A DNA stretch of 64,000 nt, from assembly GCA_012932865.1 (NCBI GenBank), contig SAXG01000010.1, positions 992,001-1,056,000 on the forward strand. The letters are read 5' to 3'. This document shows positions 54,775 to 64,000 of the stretch, one piece after another (position 1 is the first letter of the stretch; each line of letters opens with the position of its first letter). The notes beneath the pieces were generated by a model. The model saw nothing but the letters and a program-made list of their open reading frames with translations. It was not told the origin of the DNA and ran no database searches. This stretch comes from Amylostereum areolatum. Taxonomy: Eukaryota; Basidiomycota; Agaricomycetes; Russulales; Stereaceae. Position numbers and translations under genes: made by a program.

Positions 54775-55240
54775 CTGTCGGGAAGAAGATATGGGCTAGT
54801 GTGGGAAAATTAGTAAACCTACTTACGCGGCAAGGTTGGTTTTGGCAGCGTTCTCAGAAACGGGTTGAGTGGCAACTTTGTCGCTACTAGTGCAGAGCCT
54901 GTGCTACGTTCGAAAATGTGGAAACGTCGTAGATTAGAAACTGCATAAGCTCACCTCGGAATCAGTGGCTCTTACACGTATGTGTGCTGAGGTGCGCACG
55001 AAGACGGTGTGTGGTCGACAGGGGGCCCGGCGATGGAGGTTCAGCTGAAAGCCTGAAAAAGCGTTGGGCGGCATTACTCCAACGCATGAAAAACAGGACA
55101 CTCACGTCGCAAGGATGATTTTGGAAGGTTTCGACAACGGTAGTAGTGCTTTGCTCTTAGACTTTCGTCGGAGTCTCGTCTGAACGTGACAATGGTGACG
55201 TTGACGTTGTAAATCGTGAGACGAGCGGCGACTCACCTAG
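54775..55240 (-). other. Probable spliced 5' leader of the F-box gene
   Basis: On the minus strand a GTAAGT donor (54826) pairs with a CAG acceptor at 54775-54777, giving a 52-nt intron just before the F-box coding sequence. More donor-like sites (GGTGAGC near 54955, CGTGAGT near 55105, GGTGAGT near 55236) and a TAG acceptor near 54905 suggest further leader introns. The sequences before the donors at 54826 and 55105 are alike over about 20 nt. No protein with family motifs emerges. Confidence 0.35.
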
Positions 55241-55686
55241 AAATCGATGGATTTATGAGGGAGGAGAATAGATTCCAGAGCTCGACGGCAAGTCGACAGA
55301 ACGACGCGCAGCGGCGCAAACGAGGAGATATGAAAGGAACGCAGCCACCGACTCAATATCCCACGGGCCATATTTACATAAGCGCTCGTCCGGCAGGCGT
55401 CCTCGGCGAACCTGCTGCCTCGACGGGGAGACTAGTCGTGGACGACGATGACAGCGACGACGGGGCGACGATGGCGGTGAATTGAGGTGAAAAAGTTGGA
55501 TATTGTTTCCGATGTCCAAAGAACAACCAAGCATAGTTCACAGGACGAGAAGTAAAAGGGACGTTAGAGTTCAAAACAAAGCATCGCCGCCCATTAGATA
55601 CGAGAAACCGAACTGTCCATGTCGAAGTAGTAGTCCATGCAAATGCTAAGGTAAAGAGCGCCGGGGAAGTGGGTGAACATAGGTGA

Positions 55687-57083
55687 TCATGCCGCATTCT
55701 GGGGTAGCTCGATCGGGCACGCCGCGTTCGTGACCGTCGTCGACGTCGAGTGCTTCGAGGGGAGGCCTGCAATGTCCATCTGGATCACAAGGCGAAATTG
55801 CACTCCTAGATGTACCGTTAGCATTCTCCGTCGACATCCTCGTAAGCGTAGTACACACCGTCACGGTTTCCATCCGTCGTGAGGGCCTTGTTCTCGCATG
55901 CCTTATGCCACGATACCCCTAAGGTACAACTTGTTAGAATCGCTCCCGCTGGTCCACCAAGGACACTCACATGTCGCATCCGAATTGTTGACGGCCGAGT
56001 ACGAAAAATTGAGAGGCATCTGGATTTCGGTAAACTCTTTTGCAGGGACCGTCAAGTGTCCAAGATGACCCGTAGCGACTTGACGGCGAGTGTTCAGATC
56101 TGTAACTGTTGCGTCGATCCCCTTGAAGGTGAGGGGAAGGAAGTTGTCGGGAGTGTGGACTTGCAGGTCCGCAATGGCCGCGAATGAAAAGTTGGCGGGG
56201 GAGACTGAGAATAGGGTAGGTATAGAATCATTGAAGGAGCCCGAGGCGGCGGTGAGGGGAGTGTCCGAGTTGAAGTTGAACGTAGGCACACGGGGAATGG
56301 TGAAAGCGAGGGAAATGCCAGCTCTAAATTAACTTGTTAGGAGGGTCGAACGAGGATGTGACCGAGAAGACAGCGACTTACACGACGATAAGGAAAAAGA
56401 CAACGAACACCAGGACTCGCTTCGTTAACCACTTGCGTCCAAAGAGGCCTTTCTCGTTGCGATTGAAGGCCTTCCAACTGCGTGACCGTTTTTCTGCGTT
56501 GCGCTCCCTTTTCCCTCTCTTCGTCATGTCTCTGAGCTCAGATGCCTTCCACTCGGCGCCGAGTGCGGGAACGGTGACCATCTCGACGGGGCCCAATGAG
56601 CTAGCTTCTTCCTCATGCTTGGCCACTGCGCTGGGAGATCCTATGGGGTGGTAACTGTGGGGCCAATTAACAGAGGTCTTTCGGAGAGAAAGAGAGCAGG
56701 AGACGAGAGTGATATAGAGGGGATTCTCACCTAGCAGTGTTGCCGCCGAGACCAAACGCACTGCTGTACCGCGGCCCCGCATTGTTGAAATCCGCAAAGA
56801 CATCGAAACCCGCCTCTTGCCCGCCCTCATCGGCGTAGTGTCCCTTGACAGGTTCCTCGCGTCCGGCATCGTAGTATGACCGACTGTTGTACCCGGCCGA
56901 CGGCGGTTGTCCACGCTCGTGCGGTTGAGGCATGGCGTTCGGGTTGAAGAAGCTAGAGGTGGAATCTCTTCGACCGTGAGGGCCACCCGGTGGTGCTGAA
57001 GGAGGAGGGTAATCTTGGTGGAGGGCGTCTGCGGACTGGCGGCCGTAGAAGGAGGACACGGTGGATTTGCGATCGTAGTCCAT
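55687..57083 (-). CDS. Single-pass membrane protein with LEA-2-like extracellular domain
   Basis: Five exons on the minus strand, 57083-56731, 56654-56382, 56323-55971, 55918-55859 and 55805-55687, join in exact phase to 388 residues with no frame error. The N-terminal 115 residues are disordered (MDYDRKSTVSSFYGRQSADA...), followed by a basic segment and one membrane helix, VLVFVVFFLIVVAGISLAF. The outer domain reads FTIPRVPTFNFNS, IADLQVHTPDNFLPL, DLNTRRQVATGHLG and FTEIQMPLNFSYSAVNNSD, then TWVSWHKACENK, GVQFRLVIQMDIAGL and CPIELPQNAA. This matches the fungal type-II proteins annotated with LEA-2-like folds. Role unknown, perhaps at membrane or wall. It is divergent from the F-box gene at 57373, sharing 289 bp. 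Confidence 0.83.
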
Positions 57084-57372
57084 AGTGGGTCAGGTTCACG
57101 CCTCGGGGGCGGCCGAACGAGTTAGGTTAAGAGCGGGGAGTACTCTGACGATACGTTGCGGAGGACGCTGGTAACAGCGAGGACGACGTTGTCGACGACG
57201 ACCTACGACGACGAACGGAGCAAAGCTGCGATTTCTCACGGTCAACGTCATCACCGTTTTCTGCGCCGCGGACGCGCGGTTGGCTTTCTCCAGCTCTACG
57301 ACCTCCACTACGTCGACGAGGACTTTCCCAATACATTGATACTTACACTCTACCTTTGTCTCCACCCAAGCC

Positions 57373-59266
57373 ATGACCAAAGTTGCCAATAGCCTAGGCA
57401 GTTTGCTAGGCGGTTTGTTCTATTCAAATTGGCGCGCTGAGCCTGAGAACACCACAGGTGAGTTTTATGCGCTCCAGTGTCTGGTGCTCTTGCATGGCCA
57501 TGTACTGATCCGGATACCACATTTCTCGTAGACGCGTTTATACTAACTCTTCCCGACGATCTGATTGTCATTATACTGGCGATGCTGGACGTCCCGACCA
57601 TGCTCACCTGCCAACGTGTAAGTGGTCACCATATAGCCCGAGCTTTGTCTAAGATCGTTCAGGTGTGCAGAACATTCTCTCAAGTCATAGGCCATTCTGT
57701 CATATTGCAGTACAAGATCGAACTCACACTCGCCGGCATGCGTGACGGACCATCGTCATGTCATCTCCCAGTGTCCTCCCGCTTGCTTAGGATCAGAGAC
57801 TACGCATTATCGTGGAGGGACTTCGCCTGGCGCGAGCGGATCTCTTTCGAATACCGCCTCGACGCATTTCTCGATAGGAGCTTTGCGCTATGCGGCGGAA
57901 TCATGGCGATCTCGCGCGAAACCAAGACGTCCCTCGGATTCCTCCAACTTCCCTCCAGTCTCAGAGACATCCCCTCGCGCACGTGGGAGTGCAGTTACGA
58001 TGAACCCTACGATAACTTTCTCCTCGATCCGGAGATGGATCTCATCGTCTTGATCGTGCAGCCGACTCCGTAAGGCATTCCTTCCGAGTTGTCGTACGGC
58101 TTGTTGCTGACAAGCCTCACAGGGAGGAGCCTAACCTCTGGAAGTTTCACCTTCGTACACTGGGAACGGGCGAAGTCCATCCTTCAGTCGCATTGTCTAC
58201 GATAACTTTCACGGCACCATCGTCCGACTCTCGCGAAATTCACGCCATGTCGATGGACGGCAACATAGGCGTGCTAATTGACAAGCAATTTGTTGTATGG
58301 AATTGGAGGACCGGGGTGAAGCAGCTGGTGAGTCCCACGTCCTCGGAGCACCATTTTCATGCTCAACCAGCCTTCTTAGCATTGGCTGGGCGACTACATC
58401 CAGGGCTTCGTTTTTGGACCGGACAATTACGTCGTCGTGATCTCCACCAGAGAAATCCCTGGCTCCGCTCTCGGACACCCGAAACTCTTTGTCTTTCGAT
58501 TATCGGAAACAGGCCTAGGTCCCGGCGATGTCAACGGCGCAACCTTCCTCCTCCCTCCCCTGGCTGCGTCCGCACGCCTTTGTGATCCATCTCTCGACAT
58601 AGGTCTGGCGCCCGAAAGACCATGCCCCGGTGCTCCCTTTGTCCATTCCGATGAATCCCCTATGCTCGGGTTTTCCTTTTCCGTTCGGATGCCGGGCGAC
58701 AAGACGGACAAGTTTGTCCATTTCATCCCGTTCGAAACCTTGCGGTCCCACTGCGAGCGCCAGGCGAAGCTCGCGGAGGACAACATCGTGCGATGGGCCG
58801 CATGGGGGCTTCCGGACACATATCTCGCAAGTAACATGGACGTGATCTTCTCCAGCATCAACGGCACGCGATTTGCCCGCCCATATACCGTGTTCCGGGA
58901 TGGACGATGGTGGGGCCTCATCAACGATTTCCACCCCCTTCGTGTCCGAACGGCTGTTGTCGACGAGCGCCATGATCGCCTCATCCTTGGGGCTTCGCTT
59001 TCCCATCCAGAATCGCAATCCAAGACCAACTTTTTCAAAGATCGCAACGTAATGAGGAAGACACGGCTGCCGCTATACATGAGGTTGATTGGGCTTCCGA
59101 GGGATATACCGGCCGGGTCGAAGGTGTTTCTGACAATATCGCAAGATACCCTGGTGATCTTGGAGTTCCAGGTGTGTGGTTTGGTCTTGGTTTCAAGGAC
59201 ACTGGTGCTGACGAACGTTCTCAGGTCCCTCAGCTACTTCTACGAATACATCTTCTGTCTCTGTGA
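57373..59266 (+). CDS. F-box protein with C-terminal beta-propeller-like region
   Basis: Exons 57373-57457, 57532-57617, 57663-58069, 58123-58327, 58380-59171 and 59225-59266, all in phase, 538 residues. The F-box is at about residues 30-85: ILTLPDDLIVIILAMLDVPT, then MLTCQRVCRTFSQVIGHSVI followed by LQYKIEL. The remainder has repeated patterns, such as EIHAMSMDGNIGVLIDKQFV, VWNWRTG and FVFGPDNYVVVIS, seen in the C-terminal domain of this mushroom F-box family. A conserved block NIVRWAAWGLPDTYLASN and GLINDFHPLRVRTA also occurs in the two minus-strand neighbours. It probably serves as an SCF adaptor with unknown target. Its stop is only 42 bp from the stop of the converging paralog. Confidence 0.85.
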
Positions 59267-59308
59267 AGTACTACTTATGAAGATAACATGTAATGTACAA
59301 TTCGGTTC

Positions 59309-61111
59309 CTAGATTGTGCAAGCATACACTCTACGCCCGTATATTCCTTCCTGGCCCGTTTCCATCAACACCGAGGTCTTGGAGGAGGTCGGCGAATCAC
59401 TCGCCTCAACGATGACAATGTTACCCCCACCCAACATTACTGCCCTATCGGACTCCCCCTCCAGGGAAAACGGTAGCACAATTCTGTCCTCGACATATGG
59501 AAGTCTTGTTTGGATCGTCTGGACGTCCGGGCCCTGAATCGTGGTCTTCGATGAAACCTTCACCTGCCCCCGCGAGGATCTGCTCCCCAAAGCCTTTTCC
59601 ACCCGCCTTGGATGGAAATCCCAAGCTGCGACGACCCATCGTCTGCCTGCCTTATGTGACGGCTCTTCCTCCGCGCGTAGGGAGACCACACGGTAATCTG
59701 AGGGCCCATATGAGATTCTTCCCAGGTCGTTGCCGTCGTAAACCATGAAGTGGGTATCCATCGGTCCCCATTTCGGCCACCGGATGATGCGGTTCAAGTT
59801 CATTCTAGGGCCCTTTATTTTGAAAACATCTTCGGGCGGAGGGTCTAAGGCTATGGCTCGAAATGGAACAACCTGGAAGACCTGGATACATCCTGATCCT
59901 GGTATCTGGACCAATGCTCGGACTAGCAGCAAAGCATCCCCTGTGGGCGGAGAGCGGGAGAAAATGGTTGATTTCGTAGGGTGGTTGTACGCTGAAATGT
60001 CTTCTGACAATGATAGCTCGCGGACCAGTGCGTCGCTCGCTAAGAAGGGGAGAAGATATGTCGTTCCAAGAGGGACACCGTTCTCCAATCCAATAGGGTG
60101 CTTGTCATCGAGGCGAAGGACAAGCAGACTGATCGACCACAGTTCTGTGGGGGAGTCCAAGGCTATGACTAGATGGTGTTCCGGCATGAATGAAAAAGCG
60201 CGGAAAGTGTTATGTCGACAAGTCTTTGGAGTTCCGTCAGCGACTCACAGATACGGATATAGGTGCAACTTGGGTACTCACGAGGATGGTTTGGCCCGTC
60301 TGCCAGTTCCATACGGACAACTCTGCCGGAGACGACCCCATGAGAACGCCAGCGTGGCACCCGAAAACCTTGCACGACACCTCCATGTGCTGATTCGCGT
60401 CTGATTCGCGAGGAACTTGCAAAATAGCATCATGGGCCGAAACGTGGGGATAGCCTGTCTTCAGCGAACGAAGATGCAATCGCCACAAGTGGCTCCCAAT
60501 CTTCATCCCGGACCACGCGTCGTTGCTGTAAGCCACATCAGTAACAAACCTGCTGATACAATGCCGGGCTTACCGCGACGGCCGTTGTATCAATATGAGA
60601 AGGTCCTGCGACGGATCCATCACAAAGGACGAGAAGTCGACTTCGACGTTGAGGTGCCACCGCCGCGGCCATTCCTCTCCTCCAGCTGAAGGTAGTTTGA
60701 AGAGTTCGAGTGCCATCTCGCCGACCTGGATGGCAAGCACTTCGGCTGAAACGACCACGTCTGCGGGGGAAGTCTCTGGCGGAATGGGAATTTCCAAAAC
60801 GCGTCCGGCGCTTGATCCAAAGATGGATTGCATCCATTGCAGCGCCTAGAAATGGAGGTTTTACACATTTATTCTACCAATGATGCAGACCCACACACCG
60901 AATTCATGGAGTCGAACAGTTGTCTAGTGTAATCGCAGCGCGGGAGAAGGAAGGAAGGAGGCTTGGGAGAAGTACTGTACTTGTCCATCCGATCGACGGA
61001 AAGGAGGGTGAAGGCGAAGATCTCAAGTGCGCCTCGTGCGAGATACTTATATGAATGGGAACGTATGGGTGGCGATGCATGTATGACAAACTGTTCGAAA
61101 TCGGAACACAT
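59309..61111 (-). CDS. F-box-family paralog, F-box not detected
   Basis: Exons 61111-60899, 60845-60574, 60525-60282 and 60223-59309 on the minus strand join in phase to 547 residues. The C-terminal 430 residues match the paralogs in order and intron position: LYNVEVDFSSFVMDPSQDLLI-type segment, LWRLHLRSLKTG, VLMGSSPAELSVWNWQTGQT, FSFMPEHHLVIALD, NLNRIIRWPKWG, WDFHPRRVEKAL and VYACTI at the end. The N-terminal exon (MCSDFEQFVIHASPPIRSHS, LARGALEIFAFTLLS) carries no recognisable F-box. Either an upstream F-box exon has been lost or diverged, or the true first exons differ. The gene lies between the stop of one paralog and that of the next. Confidence 0.68.
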
Positions 61112-61233
61112 CAGCCTCGATCCGAAGTACGCTCCAATCGAGAGGACGACTGCTAAGTCCCAACAATCCTGTACGAGCGTTTGTCAATGAAGAAAGCGAT
61201 AAATACCCAGTAATGAACCCGACTCCAAGACCT

Positions 61234-63048
61234 TTACAGCGGATATATGTGTACTTTGGAATCAACTCGGTTCCCCTATAGTACGGGAACAAACCGCACA
61301 TCAGTGTTGCAAGGAGGGTATAAATGCTGTACTAAGACCCACCTCGACGACGACGAGAGAATTCCCTCCCACCAACACTGAGATGGTCGATTGACGTCCT
61401 ATCTCCCGCGGAAGCCGCATCTTCGTCTCCGTGAATGGCAATTGCGTGGTTATCGTTGCTTCGTCAAACACGGCCTGCCCATGGCTCTCTGCGCCTTGTT
61501 TCACATCCTCAGAACGTCTCTGCAGTGCCCTCTTCACGCGCCGGTGATGGAAATCTACAACGCGGACTAGCCAACAATTCTCCTCGTTGGAGAAAGTGTC
61601 CAGGAAAGCTATGCGGCAGCCCGAGACATGATATTCTGGGGCACCGCGCTCCCCAAACAGGCCCGACGTCCAAAGGTGCGTGTTCTTTTGACCCCAATCC
61701 TTCCATTGGACAAGGTTATCGCTGTCAGGGTGTGATATCAGGGCCTTTACGGGGATAACATGAGTAGCACGAAGGATGTTCAGCTCTACGTTCCTCGTTA
61801 ATACGCTGACCACGATGACTGAGTCGTCGGTGATGACCGAAGAAGCTCCCAATGTGGTGTGGCCGTTGGAGATTGAGATCACGTCGGCTCCCGCGCTGCC
61901 ATCAATTGAAGGAAGGAGAAAAGTTGTCCCCGAAGGCGGAGACGAGTACTCGAAGCCTCCACCGTCGAGCTGAAACACCAGCAATCTGACCGCGCGGTAG
62001 TACGATTCGGGCGTAAACCCGCGAAAATTGGCCCCGATTACGACACGGTTTCCAGGGAGGAAGGAGAAAGTTCGATATTCTTCATGTCGATATTTCTGTA
62101 CGTCCTGTTTGTATGTCTCCAAGGCAAAGCGGAATAGAAAGCGTCACGCACCGAAACAGTCTGGCCTGTCTTCCAGTTCCAGATGACGAGCTCCGCGGGT
62201 ACAAATCCGTACATGACGCCGACGTAACAATCATGCACCTGGATGATGAACCGTTCGACAGTGCGGTTTTGACTCGTATAGCCGTAGCTTGGGTGACAGT
62301 CAAGCACCTTCCCGATGGGAAGCGTAAGGCAAGAACCAGCAGCTTCCGTGGCCTTTCCCCCGGTAGTAAGTGATTTGATGTATATGTTCCACGGTCCTTC
62401 ATATGTCACAACACTAGAAATGAATCTCAGTAATGCGACGGGCCAGTATCACGCGAGTGAAAGGCCACGAGGTCAACGAACGGGCGGGGAGTCTCGACCA
62501 TGGCGAGAAGATCTTGTGACGAGTCTAAGGCGAGCTGTAGGATGGAAAAATCAAAATCAAGCCGCCATTCGCTGCGCCTTCGTCTACGGGGCCAGCGAGG
62601 TTGGCTTATGTCGTAGACGAGGAGTGACGTTCCCAGGACGATCATGGTTATGATGTCTCCTGAGACTACGATATCTCCCGTATCTTCAGGAATTGGGAGA
62701 TTCGTGCAATTTTTCTTCCTTGAAGATGAGAAAAATATCTGCAGTAGTATGTAAACGATGAGGTTCAGGATGACGCCGCACCAGTTGAGAATTGGTTATA
62801 CTATTACCTCTTTCATCGCTTTCACGCTGCTCATGTTCTGCAGAAGCAGACGTATGGAGGAATGCGAGGGATTATTCGGATGTGGATTGCTGGGCGTGGC
62901 AGTGGGAGAAGAAAGGTGTTGGGACGATTCTGACTCCTGACTCGTTCTGAGGACGCCATTACATACGTAAGGCCTCGGCTCACATGCCCTGCATAAGCGC
63001 TTCTTCTCCAGTCCTGTAAGTCCTGTGATGTTGTTGGCAACTTGGCAT
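61234..63048 (-). CDS. F-box-family paralog, N-terminus uncertain
   Basis: Exons 63048-62984, 62946-62808, 62738-62482, 62413-62152, 62104-61343 and 61275-61234 on the minus strand; all phases fit. Shared features: FDFSILQLALDSSQDLLAMV, PWNIYIKSLTTG, YGFVPAELVIWNWKTGQTVS, YRTFSFLPGNRVVIG, NLVQWKDWGQKNTHLW and VRVVDFHHRRVKRAL, ending VHIYPL. The introns after WNWKTGQTVS and before the short last exon match positions in the plus-strand paralog. The first two exons (MPSCQQHHRTYRTGEEALMQ, Ser/Pro/Asn-rich) are tentative and lack an F-box. The C-terminal two thirds are secure; the start is not. Confidence 0.65.
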
Positions 63049-63400
63049 GCCGTATACCCAATCATGCTTAGGCCGAGTCACTGTAGAGAAAGTTACATTC
63101 GTTACAGACACACAGAGTTACACGACAGCGGGGTACACAACATAGCACAGTGATTGATGGTAATTAGAAAACATACGTGAAACGGCGTAGATGAGAACAG
63201 ATCAGGCAAGACAGCGACAACACTTTCAGTAAAGAAATGATGATGAGGAATCCAACACGTGGGTATATCTTGAGCGATGGGGTATTCGGGTAAGATGGGT
63301 GGACGCGCCGGGCGTCGGAGCCGTTGCGACTTTGGGCATTGAGCAAGCGTACGTAAGCTGCGGGACTTTGAGGACGATTGCAATGCACGCCGTTGGGGGA
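63049..63400. other. Intergenic, about 350 bp
   Basis: No coding signal beyond short open stretches on the minus strand. It should contain the 3' end of the small membrane protein gene and the promoter of the paralog downstream. Confidence 0.35.
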
Positions 63401-63873
63401 TCAGGCCATTCCTCCCGGATCGCGAAAGGCTTCGGCATCGAGGCTGCTTAGGAAGTTGGCCGCTCTTTGCGAGACAAACTCGACGAGGTACAATCGTAGC
63501 ACTATCATGGCGTTCCATGAGTTCAGAATAATCATCGAACGAAGGACATGAAACGTACATCTTCGCTCCTCGTGAAGCCACCTTAACAGCTCCAACCACG
63601 CCACACCCAACTCTTTACCGCTTACGACCGTGTACACGATCCAGAGAATGAGCGCAATACACACTTCCCGGCAATCGTTAGCATTCGTGCATGACGGTAG
63701 TGCACAAGCAATAACAACTCACGAAAGGCTATAACAATGCCCAACACCTTTCCCTCCACCTGGGTGCCAGACACCATCTCCGTGCTATTGTTTCCGTAGG
63801 ACGGCGCGACGGGAGCTTGGAGTCGCACCGCGTATGGTTGTAGCGAGAGATCGGAGAAATCAGTGGGCGACAT
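63401..63873 (-). CDS. Small single-TM membrane protein
   Basis: Three exons on the minus strand, 63873-63723, 63663-63559 and 63474-63401, join in phase to 109 residues. The N-terminus MSPTDFSDLSLQPYAVRLQA has a likely N-glycosylation site (NNST) in the ectodomain. One clear membrane helix follows, VLGIVIAFLCIALILWIVYT, then a short tail VVGAVKVASRGAK--ANFLSSLD ending at TGA. Exon 1 splices into the middle of the helix, and the helix is only continuous after splicing, which supports the model. No family recognised. Confidence 0.58.
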
Positions 63874-64000
63874 AAGCTTTGATAGGACACCTCGAAGTGG
63901 TGGAGGGCAAGGGGGGGAGGGATACCAGACAGTCCAGCTCTGCCTATGACTCGGGCAACTTGACACAGCTCCCCACAGCCATTGTCCGTGGAATTCCAGC

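Noticed and set aside
1..64000. Biosynthetic gene cluster around the 2OG oxygenase and SDR
   Set aside because: No polyketide, peptide or terpene synthase, P450 or transporter cluster lies nearby; neighbours are wall hydrolases and a kinase.
1..64000. CRISPR arrays, tRNA or rRNA genes
   Set aside because: No regularly spaced repeats, no cloverleaf with a convincing T-loop, and no rRNA-like conserved blocks noticed by eye.

Overview
The window is nuclear DNA from a filamentous basidiomycete, most likely an Agaricomycete. The genes are GC-rich and cut by many introns of about 45-80 bp with GTGCGT/GTGAGT-type donors, CTGAC/CTAAC branch sites and CAG/TAG acceptors. Families typical of mushroom-forming fungi are present (a TRK potassium transporter, GH16 and GH20 secreted hydrolases, F-box paralogs, DUF6593-like proteins, a Tad-like LINE). 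No rRNA, tRNA, CRISPR or bacterial-type operon was seen. Exon joins were worked out by hand from reading frame, splice signals and remembered family motifs, without alignment software.

Layout. 1-1360: 3' part of an NAD-glutamate dehydrogenase gene (+). 3376-5424: AGC-like protein kinase (+). 6401-7808: secreted protein with a duplicated domain (-). 8372-10058: 2OG-Fe(II) oxygenase (+). 11340-13013: GH16 endoglucanase (+). 13958-15135: short-chain dehydrogenase (+). 15268-17462: GH20 hexosaminidase (-). 17811-24740: a full-length LINE flanked by a perfect 15-bp target duplication. 25260-26874: seven-TM-type membrane protein (-). 28031-30779: long disordered protein with two C-terminal membrane segments (+). 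31471-34205: large membrane glycoprotein (+). 34680-35490 and 35635-36170: two small minus-strand genes. 36322-39658: TRK potassium transporter (+). 40339-42393: ENTH-domain epsin (-). 42786-44882 and 45867-46771: divergent pair of DUF6593-like paralogs. 47323-52553: WDR7/rabconnectin-like WD40 protein (-). 53011-54741: F-box protein (-). 55687-57083: membrane protein with LEA-2-like ectodomain (-). 57373-63048: three related F-box-family genes (one +, two -). 63401-63873: small single-TM protein (-).

How the genes relate. They are not one pathway. Most are household or family-expanded fungal genes: nitrogen metabolism (GDH2), potassium uptake (TRK), clathrin traffic and V-ATPase/vesicle acidification (epsin, WDR7-like), and wall or chitin turnover (GH16, GH20). 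Local structure comes from duplication: the repeated exons of the secreted protein, the DUF6593 pair, and the F-box-family trio.

A strong technical theme is that many otherwise conserved genes need a one-base correction, often in a homopolymer, to keep frame. The simplest reading is uncorrected assembly indels rather than mass pseudogenisation. Several genes contain very small exons (6, 7, 8 and 12 nt) that protein annotation pipelines would probably miss.
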